Assembly (NCBI RefSeq): GCF_001593385.1
Contig: NZ_LUVZ01000034.1
Span: 372,001 to 436,000, forward strand
DNA: 64,000 nucleotides
Source: Chryseobacterium cucumeris
GTDB lineage: Bacteria > Bacteroidota > Bacteroidia > Flavobacteriales > Weeksellaceae
Direction of reading: 5' to 3'
The notes under the pieces were generated by a model. It had not been told where the DNA came from and made no database searches. It was given only the letters and a program-made list of their open reading frames with translations. The translations under genes were made by a program, and so were the position numbers. Positions 32,386 to 40,172 of the stretch are shown in pieces. The stretch's first letter is position 1. Each line of letters begins with the position of its first letter.

Positions 32386-32840
32386 TGTAAATAAATTCCG
32401 AAATACCAGGTCCAGACGATCAGAATAATCTGCATGGGAATCCTTTGAGTATAAAGATACTTCATTCCCGGACCGGTGTAATCGGCTTTAAAAATATTAA
32501 TCTTATTCCTGGAAGAATTGATATTGGCTATAAAAACCAGTATATAAAAAATGATCAGTAAAATTGCTGTCATCTCACGAATTGACAGGATCATCAATCC
32601 AATTCCTGCTGCAATTTCCAGAACTCCCGTAAAATATACCCAAAACATTCGGGCAGGAATAAAATCAGGAATCATCATCGCCATTCCCTTTTGAAATTTA
32701 AAATGAGAGAAACCTGTAAATATGATAAAAACAGCCATTCCCAGGTTTCCTGAAAATATAAAATCCGGCTTCCCCTGAAACAAAAAAGTCCCCAGCAAAG
32801 CCAGAATAAAAGTTGCGAAAAGTATTACGAGTAATTTCAT
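32382..32840 (-). CDS. DoxX-like membrane protein
   Basis: A 152-residue four-helix membrane protein of the DoxX/DoxX-like group. Features are the N-terminal helix with phenylalanine-rich loop, HFKFQKGMAMMIPDFIPARMFWVYFTGVLEIAAGIGLM (the family's second and third helices with the PxxIP and GxxEI motifs) and a C-terminal amphipathic end. Relatives are linked to thiol redox or quinone chemistry, but no clear activity is known. It stands at the end of a minus-strand block of small enzymes. Confidence 0.85.
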   Translation of the reverse strand: MKLLVILFATFILALLGTFLFQGKPDFIFSGNLGMAVFIIFTGFSHFKFQKGMAMMIPDFIPARMFWVYFTGVLEIAAGIGLMILSIREMTAILLIIFYILVFIANINSSRNKINIFKADYTGPGMKYLYTQRIPMQIILIVWTWYFGIYLH

Positions 32841-32934
32841 TTATAGGTGGTAGATATTAGGTGGCAGATAGCAGATATTAGTATTCAGGGTAAGAAACCA
32901 ACTCTAAACCTTAAACATTAAACATTGAATTTCA

Positions 32935-33393
32935 TCACACTGAACCAAGGCTCACTCCTTCCGCAAGACTTTTCACAACCATTAATCCTTTTGTAAAGCC
33001 TGTATTCATATGATCCTGCCATTGTTTTTCTACCTGAACTTCGGCATGAAGTTTTGTTTTTCCTCCAAAGTCTATCAAAAAGTATTTCTCAAAACTTCCG
33101 TTCCATTCCATGACTTCTTTACTCTGGGTGTCTTCATTTCCCTCTTTATCCACCATTCCCAGATGTTTGAATACAATTTGGTTAGGTTCATCCATGCTAT
33201 CTATGGTTGAAACCATTCCTTCTCCCTGTGCATTCAGGAAATAAGTTTTCCCACCTACCTTCCAGTCTGATTTCATAACAGATCCTGCACCGAAATACTT
33301 AGTCCATTCACTATATGTTTCAGGACTCCAGAGGATGTCCCAGACTTTCTGAAGGGGAGCATCAATTACTGTTTCGTATGATAAGGTTTCCAT
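32935..33393 (-). CDS. SRPBCC (AHSA1-like) ligand-binding protein
   Basis: A 152-residue START/Bet v1-like fold of the AHSA1/polyketide-cyclase type. The opening YETVIDAPLQKVWDILWSPE is the hallmark first strand and helix. Then come GGKTYFL, VFKHLGMVDKEG and the long C-terminal helix MNTGFTKGLMVVKSLAEG. It is a paralogue of the next gene (33481-33909). Such proteins bind hydrophobic ligands in a central cavity; the ligand is unknown. Confidence 0.85.
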   Translation of the reverse strand: METLSYETVIDAPLQKVWDILWSPETYSEWTKYFGAGSVMKSDWKVGGKTYFLNAQGEGMVSTIDSMDEPNQIVFKHLGMVDKEGNEDTQSKEVMEWNGSFEKYFLIDFGGKTKLHAEVQVEKQWQDHMNTGFTKGLMVVKSLAEGVSLGSV

Positions 33394-33413
33394 TTATTTC
33401 ATTTTTTTTAATT

Positions 33414-33444
33414 GGTCACTACGAGCAAAGTGAAGCAATCTCAA
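33414..33444. repeat. Inverted copy of the GCAATCTC repeat module
   Basis: GGTCACTACGAGCAAAGTGA followed by AGCAATCTCAA matches the complement of the modules at 22861 and 30119. Confidence 0.55.
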
Positions 33445-33480
33445 AGCTCACAGATTTTTCTTTAATTCTAACTCAATTAT

Positions 33481-33909
33481 TTACAGCTGATTTTCTGAAA
33501 GATGTTTAACGAGTGACATCGCTTTTGGAAACTTCTCTTCAAAAAATTCTTTAAATTCTGCCGGTGTCTGAATTTCTGTTTTCAGTAAAGTTCCTTCTTC
33601 ATTTTCTTCAAGAAAGTAAGCCTCTGTAGCTTCACCCCAGTCCTGAGGAACTTCGATGCCTTCATAAATTTCTCCAAGGTGCAAAAATTTTATTTCCTCG
33701 TTGGGGATCATTTTTTCCACTCTGCTGTACATTCCGTTGTTTTTCGGATCAAGAAACTTGACAATATTATTTTCTTCAAGTGTTCCTTCATAAAAAGAAC
33801 CTTCTGTAAATGCTGTTGTCCATTGTCTGTAGGTAATATCACCCCAAAGGACACTCCATACTTTTTCAGGTTCAGCATTGATCTCTATTTCGTATGATAA
33901 TTTTTCCAT
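33481..33909 (-). CDS. SRPBCC (AHSA1-like) ligand-binding protein
   Basis: A 142-residue protein of the same fold as its downstream neighbour: MEKLSYEIEINAEPEKVWSVLWGDITYRQWT is the diagnostic start, then IKFLHLGEIYEG and a terminal helix EFFEEKFPKAMSLVKHLSE. The two share the opening pattern and are likely old tandem duplicates, now quite different. There is no enzymatic motif. The promoter is not evident. Confidence 0.85.
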   Translation of the reverse strand: MEKLSYEIEINAEPEKVWSVLWGDITYRQWTTAFTEGSFYEGTLEENNIVKFLDPKNNGMYSRVEKMIPNEEIKFLHLGEIYEGIEVPQDWGEATEAYFLEENEEGTLLKTEIQTPAEFKEFFEEKFPKAMSLVKHLSENQL

Positions 33910-34022
33910 ATATTTTTTAAGGGATTAGGTGATGGATAATAGGTTGCAGGTGACTGCGTTGGTGGGTGAGTTTGATAGTCAGAGATTGAGAATGTTATTG
34001 TGACCACTTCTAGCTTCTCATT

Positions 34023-34856
34023 CTATCCTCCGACAAAATCACCTCCATTGATATGAATAATTTCTCCTGTAATATAACTTGCATCCTTTGAGGCAAGAAA
34101 AACAAAAGCTGGTGCTACTTCAGAAGGTTGTCCCGCACGTTTCAGCGGAGTGTCTTTTCCAAAGGTGGAAAGGTCATCAAAAGCTTCTTTCACCAATGGA
34201 GTCCATATAGGTCCTGGTGCAATTCCGTTTACCAGAATTTCCTTTTCGGCAAGATTATCGGCAAGAGACCGGATAAAGGACAAAACAGCACCTTTTGTTG
34301 CCGCATAATCTATTAAGTGATCACTTCCGCGGTACGCTGTAACAGAGGTTGTACAAATGATTCGTCCTCCTTTTGGTATCATAGGAAGAAAATTTCTGGT
34401 GAATGAAATCATGGAAATGATATTGGTATCAAACGTTTCCTGAATCTGTTCATCAGAGATTTTTTCCAGACTGCTTTTTGAGGTATGAATTCCTGCATTA
34501 TTAACAAGAATATCAATATTCTTCCACTCTGTTTTAATCTTGTCTGCGCATTTGGTTCTGAATGCTTTCCGGGTAAGATCTCCTTTGATCGGAAGACACT
34601 TCTGCCCTTCTTTTTCCACCAGTCTTTTGGTTTCGTTAGCATCATCGTCACTTTCTTTATAGATAATGGCGACATCTGCTCCTTCCCGGGCAAAATGAAC
34701 GGCCACCGCCTGTCCTATGCCGCTGTCTCCTCCGGAAATAACAGCTTTTTTACCCTGCAGCTTCCGGCTTCCCTGATAATCGTTCCTGATAATTTCCGGA
34801 AACACCCCGTCTTTAGGGACTTTTGACTTAGAGTCTGATTTGTTATGTGTTTTCAT
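34023..34856 (-). CDS. SDR-family oxidoreductase (glucose dehydrogenase/YhdF-like)
   Basis: A 277-residue short-chain dehydrogenase with a 40-residue N-terminal extension ending RKLQGKKAVISGGDSGIGQAVAVHFAREGADVAI. The catalytic set is complete: NNAG, the Ser in TTSVTAYRG, and Tyr-x3-Lys in IDYAATKGA. The extension and the DEGVFP/IRNDYQGSRKL look belong to the stress-linked YhdF/YhxC/general-stress SDR group. The ATG at 34856 is chosen because the two extra codons upstream start at TTG. The substrate is unknown. Confidence 0.9.
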   Translation of the reverse strand: MKTHNKSDSKSKVPKDGVFPEIIRNDYQGSRKLQGKKAVISGGDSGIGQAVAVHFAREGADVAIIYKESDDDANETKRLVEKEGQKCLPIKGDLTRKAFRTKCADKIKTEWKNIDILVNNAGIHTSKSSLEKISDEQIQETFDTNIISMISFTRNFLPMIPKGGRIICTTSVTAYRGSDHLIDYAATKGAVLSFIRSLADNLAEKEILVNGIAPGPIWTPLVKEAFDDLSTFGKDTPLKRAGQPSEVAPAFVFLASKDASYITGEIIHINGGDFVGG

Positions 34857-34903
34857 ATGCAAATCTTTTTCCTAAATCACATCAAACAATACGCCGAAAA
34901 TAT

Positions 34904-35770
34904 TTAAGAATTATAAGCATCTTCCAGATCCTGAATAATAATTTTCTGCATTTTCATCATCGCCTGAACAACTTTATAGGCTTTTTCCTGGTTAGAATCA
35001 TTCATCAGCTGGATGAGTCTTTTAGGAACAATCTGCCAGTTTAATCCGTATTTATCTTTCAGCCAGCCGCACATACTTTCTCTGCCGCCATCGGCTGTAA
35101 AGGCATTCCAATATCTGTCGGTTTGTTCCTGGTCATCAGTCATTACTACTAAAGATATTCCTTCGTTGAAGTCAAATGGGTGATCATAGGAATTATCCAT
35201 ACAGAATACGCTGTAATTATCGATTGTAAAATGAGCATGCTGAACATTTTCTGCCGGTTCCGGAATGTTATGTCCTTCGCTCCCTGCTCCGTAGGTCAAT
35301 ATATTTCCGATGCTTGAATTGGGAAAAGTTTTCGTGTAAAGTTCCATTGCTTCTTTGGCTTTTCCGTTATTCTGATGGATAAACATCAAAGTCGGAATTA
35401 TTTTCTGATCGCTTGCTTTTTCTCCCAGAAACAACTGCCATGTTACGCCATATTTATCCTGAACCCATCCGTATTTCGGGCTCCACGAGTAAGATCCCAG
35501 TTCCATCAAAGCTATTCCGCCATCCAGTAACTGATCCCAGTATTTTTGAACTTCGTCTTCTGTTTCACAGATTACCATAAAAGAGATAGAAGCATTTTTT
35601 TTGAATTGCGGGCCTCCATTCAGAAGCATAATTCTCTGTCCAAACAAATCAATATTCATGACAACAGGAGTATCTGCAGTGATTTCGCCTCCGAAAACCT
35701 TACAATAAAATTCGGCTGACTGCTTGGCGTCTCCATCATACCAGAGACATGGGAAAATATCGTTATTCAT
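34904..35770 (-). CDS. VOC-superfamily protein with two PhnB-like domains
   Basis: A 288-residue fusion of two glyoxalase/PhnB-type (3-demethylubiquinone methyltransferase-like) domains. The first begins IFPCLWYDGDAKQSAEFYCKVFGG, the second KIIPTLMFIHQNNGKAKEAMELYTKTFPN, and each ends in a matching KYGVTWQL / KYGLNWQI strand. PhnB-like proteins usually bind a metal at the domain interface, but no metal His-Glu set is obvious here. They are common in Bacteroidota, without known substrate. Confidence 0.85.
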   Translation of the reverse strand: MNNDIFPCLWYDGDAKQSAEFYCKVFGGEITADTPVVMNIDLFGQRIMLLNGGPQFKKNASISFMVICETEDEVQKYWDQLLDGGIALMELGSYSWSPKYGWVQDKYGVTWQLFLGEKASDQKIIPTLMFIHQNNGKAKEAMELYTKTFPNSSIGNILTYGAGSEGHNIPEPAENVQHAHFTIDNYSVFCMDNSYDHPFDFNEGISLVVMTDDQEQTDRYWNAFTADGGRESMCGWLKDKYGLNWQIVPKRLIQLMNDSNQEKAYKVVQAMMKMQKIIIQDLEDAYNS

Positions 35771-35903
35771 AATTTTAATTTTTAAAAGGGTGATTTATTT
35801 TTGACTTTCTATACAGCAAAAACAGATCTTATGCCTTTGCTTTTAAACGATACCAATCCGTTTTACTGCAATGACACTGCAAAATTTTTCAGTTGTATAT
35901 ATA

Positions 35904-36143
35904 TTATGCTTCTTTAAAGCAGACCTGATTTTCTTTCATGTAATTCTTCAGTTTCATCATCGCATTTTTACCGAAACCATGCAGCTGCATGATTTCTTTT
36001 TCGGAATAATCTGAAAGTTTTTCCAAAGAATTTATTTTTTCTTTTTCTAAGGCTTTTCTAGCAGGTATTGCAATAACTCCGTGAAGGAATTGCTCTGCAG
36101 AGTCATAATTAAAAGCATACATAGAGTTTAAACTCTTTGACAT
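35904..36143 (-). CDS. Small helix-hairpin-helix protein (RpoA-CTD-like)
   Basis: A 79-residue protein. Its C-terminal 50 residues (PARKALEKEKINSLEKLSDYSEKEIMQLHGFGKNAMMKLKNYM) follow the two-HhH pattern of the RNA polymerase alpha C-terminal domain, with the LHGFGKNAMMKL hairpin that contacts DNA backbone. Stand-alone versions are common in flavobacterial genomes. It could bind DNA or polymerase; no partner is evident. The ATG at 36143 is chosen by position relative to the fold. Confidence 0.75.
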   Translation of the reverse strand: MSKSLNSMYAFNYDSAEQFLHGVIAIPARKALEKEKINSLEKLSDYSEKEIMQLHGFGKNAMMKLKNYMKENQVCFKEA

Positions 36144-36179
36144 GATAACTAGATTGATCATGGCTACAAAAAAATATTG

Positions 36180-36593
36180 TTAATGATTCTCAACATATTT
36201 GTGGAAGTTGTTGAGAATAGCATACCAGCCATCCCGCTGCATTTCCACAGAATTTTGTTTTTCCGGATCGAAAATTTCAATCACTTTCGTTGTATTCTCA
36301 TCTATCTTATCAAATACAACTTCCACTTTTCGTCCGTCTTCAAGGTGATACCTAATGATTTCATGAGGAATAATCTCATCATATACGCCTTCAAAATCGA
36401 ATCCGAAGCTTTTGTCTTTTGCTTCCATTCTGTTTTTGAATTTGCCTCCTACTACAAGGTTATTTTCAGAACTAGGACAGTGCCAGGTTTCATGGGCGAA
36501 ATTCCATTTCGTAATGTGCTTGGGTTCATTGAAATAATTCCAAACCTTCTCCACCGGTGCTAAAATTGTGATGTCTATTTTAATTGGATCCAT
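36180..36593 (-). CDS. SRPBCC (AHSA1-like) protein
   Basis: A 137-residue START-like protein: IKIDITILAPVEKVWNYFNEPKHITKWNFAHETWHCP is the standard AHSA1 opening, with VGGKFKNRMEAKDKSFGFDFEGVYDEI next and the final helix WYAILNNFHKYVENH. The FAHETWHCP and MEAKDKSFGFDFEG motifs place it in the DUF1428-linked/AHSA1 group found beside VOC genes. It ends 36 bp upstream of the HhH gene on the same strand. Confidence 0.87.
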   Translation of the reverse strand: MDPIKIDITILAPVEKVWNYFNEPKHITKWNFAHETWHCPSSENNLVVGGKFKNRMEAKDKSFGFDFEGVYDEIIPHEIIRYHLEDGRKVEVVFDKIDENTTKVIEIFDPEKQNSVEMQRDGWYAILNNFHKYVENH

Positions 36594-36614
36594 AGTTCTA
36601 TATTTTTAAAAGTT

Positions 36615-36654
36615 TAAATAAAGAGCTGCCCAAAAATGAGCATCTCTTTATTAT
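36615..36654 (-). terminator. Hairpin terminator after the VOC gene
   Basis: AATAAAGAG (36617-36625) pairs with CTCTTTATT (36644-36652), beyond the stop at 36673 on the minus strand. Confidence 0.6.
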
Positions 36655-36672
36655 CATTAGTTAAATATAAGA

Positions 36673-37104
36673 TTATTTTGCAGATTCTTCATTATAGTTC
36701 ACCATCCAATGAACACCATACTTATCCTGAAAACATCCGAAGTAGTCTCCCCAGAACTGATCTTCAATAGGCATTTCCACGTTTCCGCCATCAGAAAGTT
36801 CTTTAAAAATCCTGTCTGCTTCGCTTTTTGAATCAGGGAAAATAGACACATAATTATTATTTCCTACGGTAAGAGTCTGCCCGAATGCCGGTACAATATC
36901 GGAGGCCATTAACAGGTCCCCACCTACAGGCAGAGCGATGTGCATTACTCTGTTTTTTTCTTCTTCCGAAAGGTTTTCTGTTCCGGGAGCATTTCCCATT
37001 TTATGAATTCCACCAACGAATTCACCACCGAAAACACTTTTGTAAAAATTGAACGCTTCTTCAGCTGTTCCATCAAAATTTAGGTATGGATTTAATTTAG
37101 CCAT
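36673..37104 (-). CDS. VOC-superfamily PhnB-like protein
   Basis: A 143-residue single-domain PhnB-type protein: LNPYLNFDGTAEEAFNFYKSVFGGEF, DLLMASDIVPAFGQTL and FGCFQDKYGVHWMVNYN are the three family blocks. It is similar to the first half of the 34904-35770 fusion. No metal-binding set or substrate is known. It ends in a hairpin terminator. The gene is 90 bp downstream of the hydrolase gene and may be transcribed separately. Confidence 0.87.
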   Translation of the reverse strand: MAKLNPYLNFDGTAEEAFNFYKSVFGGEFVGGIHKMGNAPGTENLSEEEKNRVMHIALPVGGDLLMASDIVPAFGQTLTVGNNNYVSIFPDSKSEADRIFKELSDGGNVEMPIEDQFWGDYFGCFQDKYGVHWMVNYNEESAK

Positions 37105-37194
37105 GATTTTTAATTTTAAAGTTATTATTATAAAATATTGTTTCTACTGTTGATCCATTAAGGATTAATTAATTTACTATGAATAAAAAAACGC

Positions 37195-37971
37195 TTAATG
37201 GTTTAAAAATTTTTCTACTTCCCTGACGGTAAAGTCTATTAAGTTGGCATCAATACTTCCATCAAAGTCCGGCATCATATAAGTACCATGAGTTGCGGGA
37301 AGTATCAATAACCGGGAGCCTTTCACCAACCGCCACATTTCGGCAGTATGTTCCGGCTTCATCACATCCTGATCGCCGCTGATAAATAATGCAGGTGATT
37401 TGATTGACCTCAGCACTTCATCATTCCAGTCCTGAAAAGTCTGCATCCTTCTACAATCTTTCTCAAAAAGGTTTTCAAGCTTTGAGAAATCAGGATTGAG
37501 GCTTAAGAAATTAATTTTAAAAGGTTCCGGCATTGAGTCAAAAGTTGCTTCCTGCATTCCTTCAAAAAAGCCGTCTATCATTCCGCTTCTTTTATAAAAA
37601 GCTGAGGCAATCACTAATTTCTCAACAATTCCTGGATGACGATGCCCAATCTGCATTACGGTACTTCCTCCATTACTGAATCCCCAGAATGAAGCTTTTT
37701 CAATGTTAAGTTCTGCCAAAAGTCCTGCAACATCGTCTGCATCCTGTTCAAATGTTTCAGGAATATCGCGGTGTTCACTTCTGCCATGGTTTTGTAAATC
37801 GATTCCTATCAGCTGGAATTTATCTTCAAGCCTTGCGATGACTTCTTTAAAATCATAAAGCATTGAAGAGCCACCGCCATGGATTAAAACCACAGGTTTT
37901 CCTGATCCGTAGATTTCATAGTATAATTGGATTCCGTTGACTTTTTTATAGCCTTTTTCTACTGGATTCAT
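37195..37971 (-). CDS. Alpha/beta hydrolase
   Basis: A 258-residue cytoplasmic alpha/beta hydrolase: oxyanion HGGG at 31-34, nucleophile Ser99 in WGFSNGGS, the acid probably in ISGDQDVMKPEH, and His in LPATHGTYM. GIDLQNHGRSEHR is the usual strand-4 motif. It follows the DinB gene with only 2 bp between, so the two form an operon. Likely an esterase or C-C hydrolase; substrate unknown. Confidence 0.88.
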   Translation of the reverse strand: MNPVEKGYKKVNGIQLYYEIYGSGKPVVLIHGGGSSMLYDFKEVIARLEDKFQLIGIDLQNHGRSEHRDIPETFEQDADDVAGLLAELNIEKASFWGFSNGGSTVMQIGHRHPGIVEKLVIASAFYKRSGMIDGFFEGMQEATFDSMPEPFKINFLSLNPDFSKLENLFEKDCRRMQTFQDWNDEVLRSIKSPALFISGDQDVMKPEHTAEMWRLVKGSRLLILPATHGTYMMPDFDGSIDANLIDFTVREVEKFLNH

Positions 37972-37973
37972 TA

Positions 37974-38498
37974 TTAATATTTAAGATTTTCGTTCACATC
38001 ATATTTCATTCCCGGATAATCCAAAATTCTGCGCATGAGACCTATCTGCCCGCAGAGGTAGTCTTCACGGCCGATGCACATTCCGACAAAATTGAGTTTT
38101 GTTTCTTTAATGAAAGGGATGCTCATTCCTATTTCAAATATTTCATCCAGCTCTTCATCGGTTACTTCATGAAGTTTTTGAAAGACTTTAGCTGAAATTG
38201 TATGAAAGTTTTCTTTCAGTTCAGCCAGGGTTGGATATTTTAAACTTTCATTCAATGCTTTTCCCTGGAAAAACAAATCATTGTAAGGGTCTTCTCCCTG
38301 AAGTCCAAGTACTGAACCTAATCCGTAGCGCATGTTGACAAAGTTTCCTGCCATCCATACGATATGATTGGTTTTATTTTCAATTCTTTTCAAGGCATCT
38401 TCTTCCGAAATGCCGTCCAAAACGTTCATAAAGCTTTGGGAATGCATTCTGTAAGCCGGAATAACGAGCTCCATTTTTTTTGATTTTGGTGTGTTCAT
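37974..38498 (-). CDS. DinB-family four-helix protein
   Basis: A 174-residue DinB/YfiT-like four-helix bundle. The metal-binding pattern is partial: ENKTNHIVWMAGNFVNMRY gives one His, but the usual C-terminal HxxxH reads FVGMCIGREDYLCGQIGLMRRIL, with Gly-Arg-Glu where His is expected and Cys near the second. The fold may be kept without the standard Ni/Zn site. It is the first gene of the pair with the alpha/beta hydrolase. Confidence 0.78.
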   Translation of the reverse strand: MNTPKSKKMELVIPAYRMHSQSFMNVLDGISEEDALKRIENKTNHIVWMAGNFVNMRYGLGSVLGLQGEDPYNDLFFQGKALNESLKYPTLAELKENFHTISAKVFQKLHEVTDEELDEIFEIGMSIPFIKETKLNFVGMCIGREDYLCGQIGLMRRILDYPGMKYDVNENLKY

Positions 38499-38527
38499 TT
38501 TTAATCAGAGATTAGAAGTTAGAGGTT

Positions 38528-38690
38528 AGTAGGTTGGAGAAACGCAAAGGCGCTAAGAGTTTTACAAACCATTCGCTTTTAAGGCGCGGGGATTTTATCT
38601 GCGATAAAATTGTACTCACCTTAAAAGATAATACTAATATTTCAGTGAAGTACTTGTCATTCCTAGCGAAGTAAGCAGTCTAAAAATAGC
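38528..38690. repeat. Composite interspersed intergenic repeat, copy D
   Basis: Core 38532-38612 runs from GAGAAACGCAAAGGCGC to AAGGCGCGGGGATTTTATC-TGC-GATAAAATT. GTCATTCCTAGCGAAGTAAG follows at 38657-38676, the same module order as copy B. Confidence 0.7.
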
Positions 38691-38693
38691 ATG

Positions 38694-39155
38694 TTATTTT
38701 ATAGCACCCGGTTTTCCTAAAATTCTGCGGAGATAACCCAGCTGCCCACTGTGATAGATTTCATGAAGGCTTAAGGTTGATATATCTTTAACCATTTCAG
38801 GTTTAAAACTCTTAAGTGTGTTGAGCTTTGCTTCCAGTTTATCCTGGGATTGCTTAAGATAGGATTTTAAATCTTCGAAACTAATCAATTTATCTTGATG
38901 ATCTAAAGCAATTTCACCCCTGTTATAGAAAGAAAATTTTTCACTATCCCAGACAGATTCTTCTCCTAAAATATTCAGTAATGGATTTCTGATGTAAATT
39001 AAATGTCCAAGGATCCAGTTCATACAATTGGCTTCACCATTGGGAAAAATCATAGATTCTTCGTGGGTAATACCATCGATATTCATCGTAATCACAAAAT
39101 AATTACTGGTTATCTGATTTTTTATGATTTCTATATCGTTTGATTGTGTTTCCAT
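38694..39155 (-). CDS. DinB-family protein
   Basis: A 153-residue four-helix bundle with the DinB metal pattern: His in NCMNWILGHLIYIRNP and HEIYHSGQLGYLRRIL (HxxxH) at the C-terminus. The family includes mycothiol/bacillithiol-dependent transferases; thiol use here is not shown. It is a better-conserved relative of the DinB gene downstream and stands just ahead of the composite repeat that separates the two. Confidence 0.85.
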   Translation of the reverse strand: METQSNDIEIIKNQITSNYFVITMNIDGITHEESMIFPNGEANCMNWILGHLIYIRNPLLNILGEESVWDSEKFSFYNRGEIALDHQDKLISFEDLKSYLKQSQDKLEAKLNTLKSFKPEMVKDISTLSLHEIYHSGQLGYLRRILGKPGAIK

Positions 39156-39180
39156 ATGATATATTTTGTGGTGTTATGGA

Positions 39181-39591
39181 TTATTCTGCAGGGATCTGAG
39201 AAGCATCACCATGCACTACTTCCCACTGATGGCCGTTGATATCAGCAAAACTGCTTTGATACATCCATCCGTAATCTACAGGTTCACTGTATTTTGACCC
39301 TCCGTTTTCGATCGCTGTTTTTACCATACCGTCTACTTCTTCCCGGCTGTTGACTCCGATAGCAAGAAGTACCTGTGTTGTATCTCCTTTAGCAAAAGGT
39401 CTGTTGGTAAAGGTTTGGAAAAACTCTTCTTTAAGAAACATAGTGTAGATATAATTTTCTTTCATGACTACGCATATTGCTTTCTCATCTGAAAACTGTT
39501 CATTAATAGAAAAGCCAAGCTTCGTCCAGAATTCTCTGGTTTTTTGAACGTCTTTTACAGGTAAATTGACGTAAATATCTGTAATATTCAT
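39181..39591 (-). CDS. VOC/glyoxalase-like protein, tandem paralogue 1
   Basis: A 136-residue VOC protein: IYVNLPVKDVQKTREFWTKLGFSINEQFSDEKA, then TTQVLLAIGVNSREEVDGMVKTAIENGG and a final GHQWEVVHGDASQIP. It is about two-thirds identical to the next gene (39688-40095), so this is a tandem duplication that includes the promoter region. The family has metal-dependent isomerases and fosfomycin-type transferases; no substrate can be named. A -7 box and a TTGCC-N4-GGCAA palindrome lie upstream. Confidence 0.87.
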   Translation of the reverse strand: MNITDIYVNLPVKDVQKTREFWTKLGFSINEQFSDEKAICVVMKENYIYTMFLKEEFFQTFTNRPFAKGDTTQVLLAIGVNSREEVDGMVKTAIENGGSKYSEPVDYGWMYQSSFADINGHQWEVVHGDASQIPAE

Positions 39592-39619
39592 TTTGTAAAT
39601 TTTAGTGGTGATTGTTATC

Positions 39620-39664
39620 CAAAATTACCGGGATTTGGTAAGAATGTGCTTGCCATAGGGCAAG
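39620..39664 (-). promoter_or_regulatory. FNR-like box and promoter of VOC paralogue 1
   Basis: Minus strand: TAATTTTG (39620-39627, -7 element) preceded, after exactly 21 bp, by the palindrome CTTGCC-CTAT-GGCAAG (39649-39664). The box centre is about 41 bp before the inferred start. The arrangement is identical to the one at 40126-40170. Confidence 0.7.
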
Positions 39665-39687
39665 ATTTATTTTTTATTTGGATTAAT

Positions 39688-40095
39688 TTATTCAGCAGGC
39701 ATTTGAGACATATCTGCAAAAGTAATATTCCAGCCATGCCCATCCGGGTCCCAGAAGGAGTTCTGATACATCCATCCATAATCCTGAGGTTCTTCATGCT
39801 GCCGTGCGCCGTTCTCTACAGCAGTGTTTACTATTTCATCTACTTCTTCACGGCTGTTCAAACCTACCGCTACAAGAACCTGACTGGTATTTTCTTTGGC
39901 AACCGGTTTATTGGTGAAGGTCATAAAATAATCTTCCTGCAGAAACATCACATAGATGGTATCATTCAAAACAACGCAGGTTGCTTTATCATCAGAGAAT
40001 TGTTCATTGATAGAAAAACCTACCTTAGTCCAGAATTCTTTGGTTTTCTGTACATCTTTTACCGGAAGGTTGACATAAATTTGGTTGACTTTCAT
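39688..40095 (-). CDS. VOC/glyoxalase-like protein, tandem paralogue 2
   Basis: A 135-residue VOC protein: MKVNQIYVNLPVKDVQKTKEFWTKVGFSINEQFSDDKA and a final GHGWNITFADMSQMPAE, nearly parallel to its downstream copy. The ATG at 40095 is 30 bp from the -7 element; a longer reading to 40128 runs through the promoter and is rejected. It lies between its promoter with the FNR-like box and the duplicate gene. The adjacent Crp/Fnr gene, 77 bp upstream, is the probable controller. Confidence 0.87.
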   Translation of the reverse strand: MKVNQIYVNLPVKDVQKTKEFWTKVGFSINEQFSDDKATCVVLNDTIYVMFLQEDYFMTFTNKPVAKENTSQVLVAVGLNSREEVDEIVNTAVENGARQHEEPQDYGWMYQNSFWDPDGHGWNITFADMSQMPAE

Positions 40096-40125
40096 TTTTC
40101 GTAATTTTAGTGTTAATCTGTAATC

Positions 40126-40170
40126 CAAAATTACCGAGGTGCAATGAAAATCTACTTGCCATAGGGCAAG
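40126..40170 (-). promoter_or_regulatory. FNR-like box and promoter of VOC paralogue 2
   Basis: Minus strand: TAATTTTG (40126-40133) with the palindrome CTTGCC-CTAT-GGCAAG (40155-40170) ending 21 bp upstream, identical in spacing to copy 1. The half-site spacing (5-4-5) equals that of the FNR box TTGAT-N4-ATCAA. Confidence 0.7.
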
Positions 40171-40172
40171 AT

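Noticed and set aside
39649..39664. CTTGCC-N4-GGCAAG as a terminator of the gene to the right
   Set aside because: No T-tract follows on the minus strand, and the element keeps exact spacing to a -7 box at both copies, which fits an operator better.
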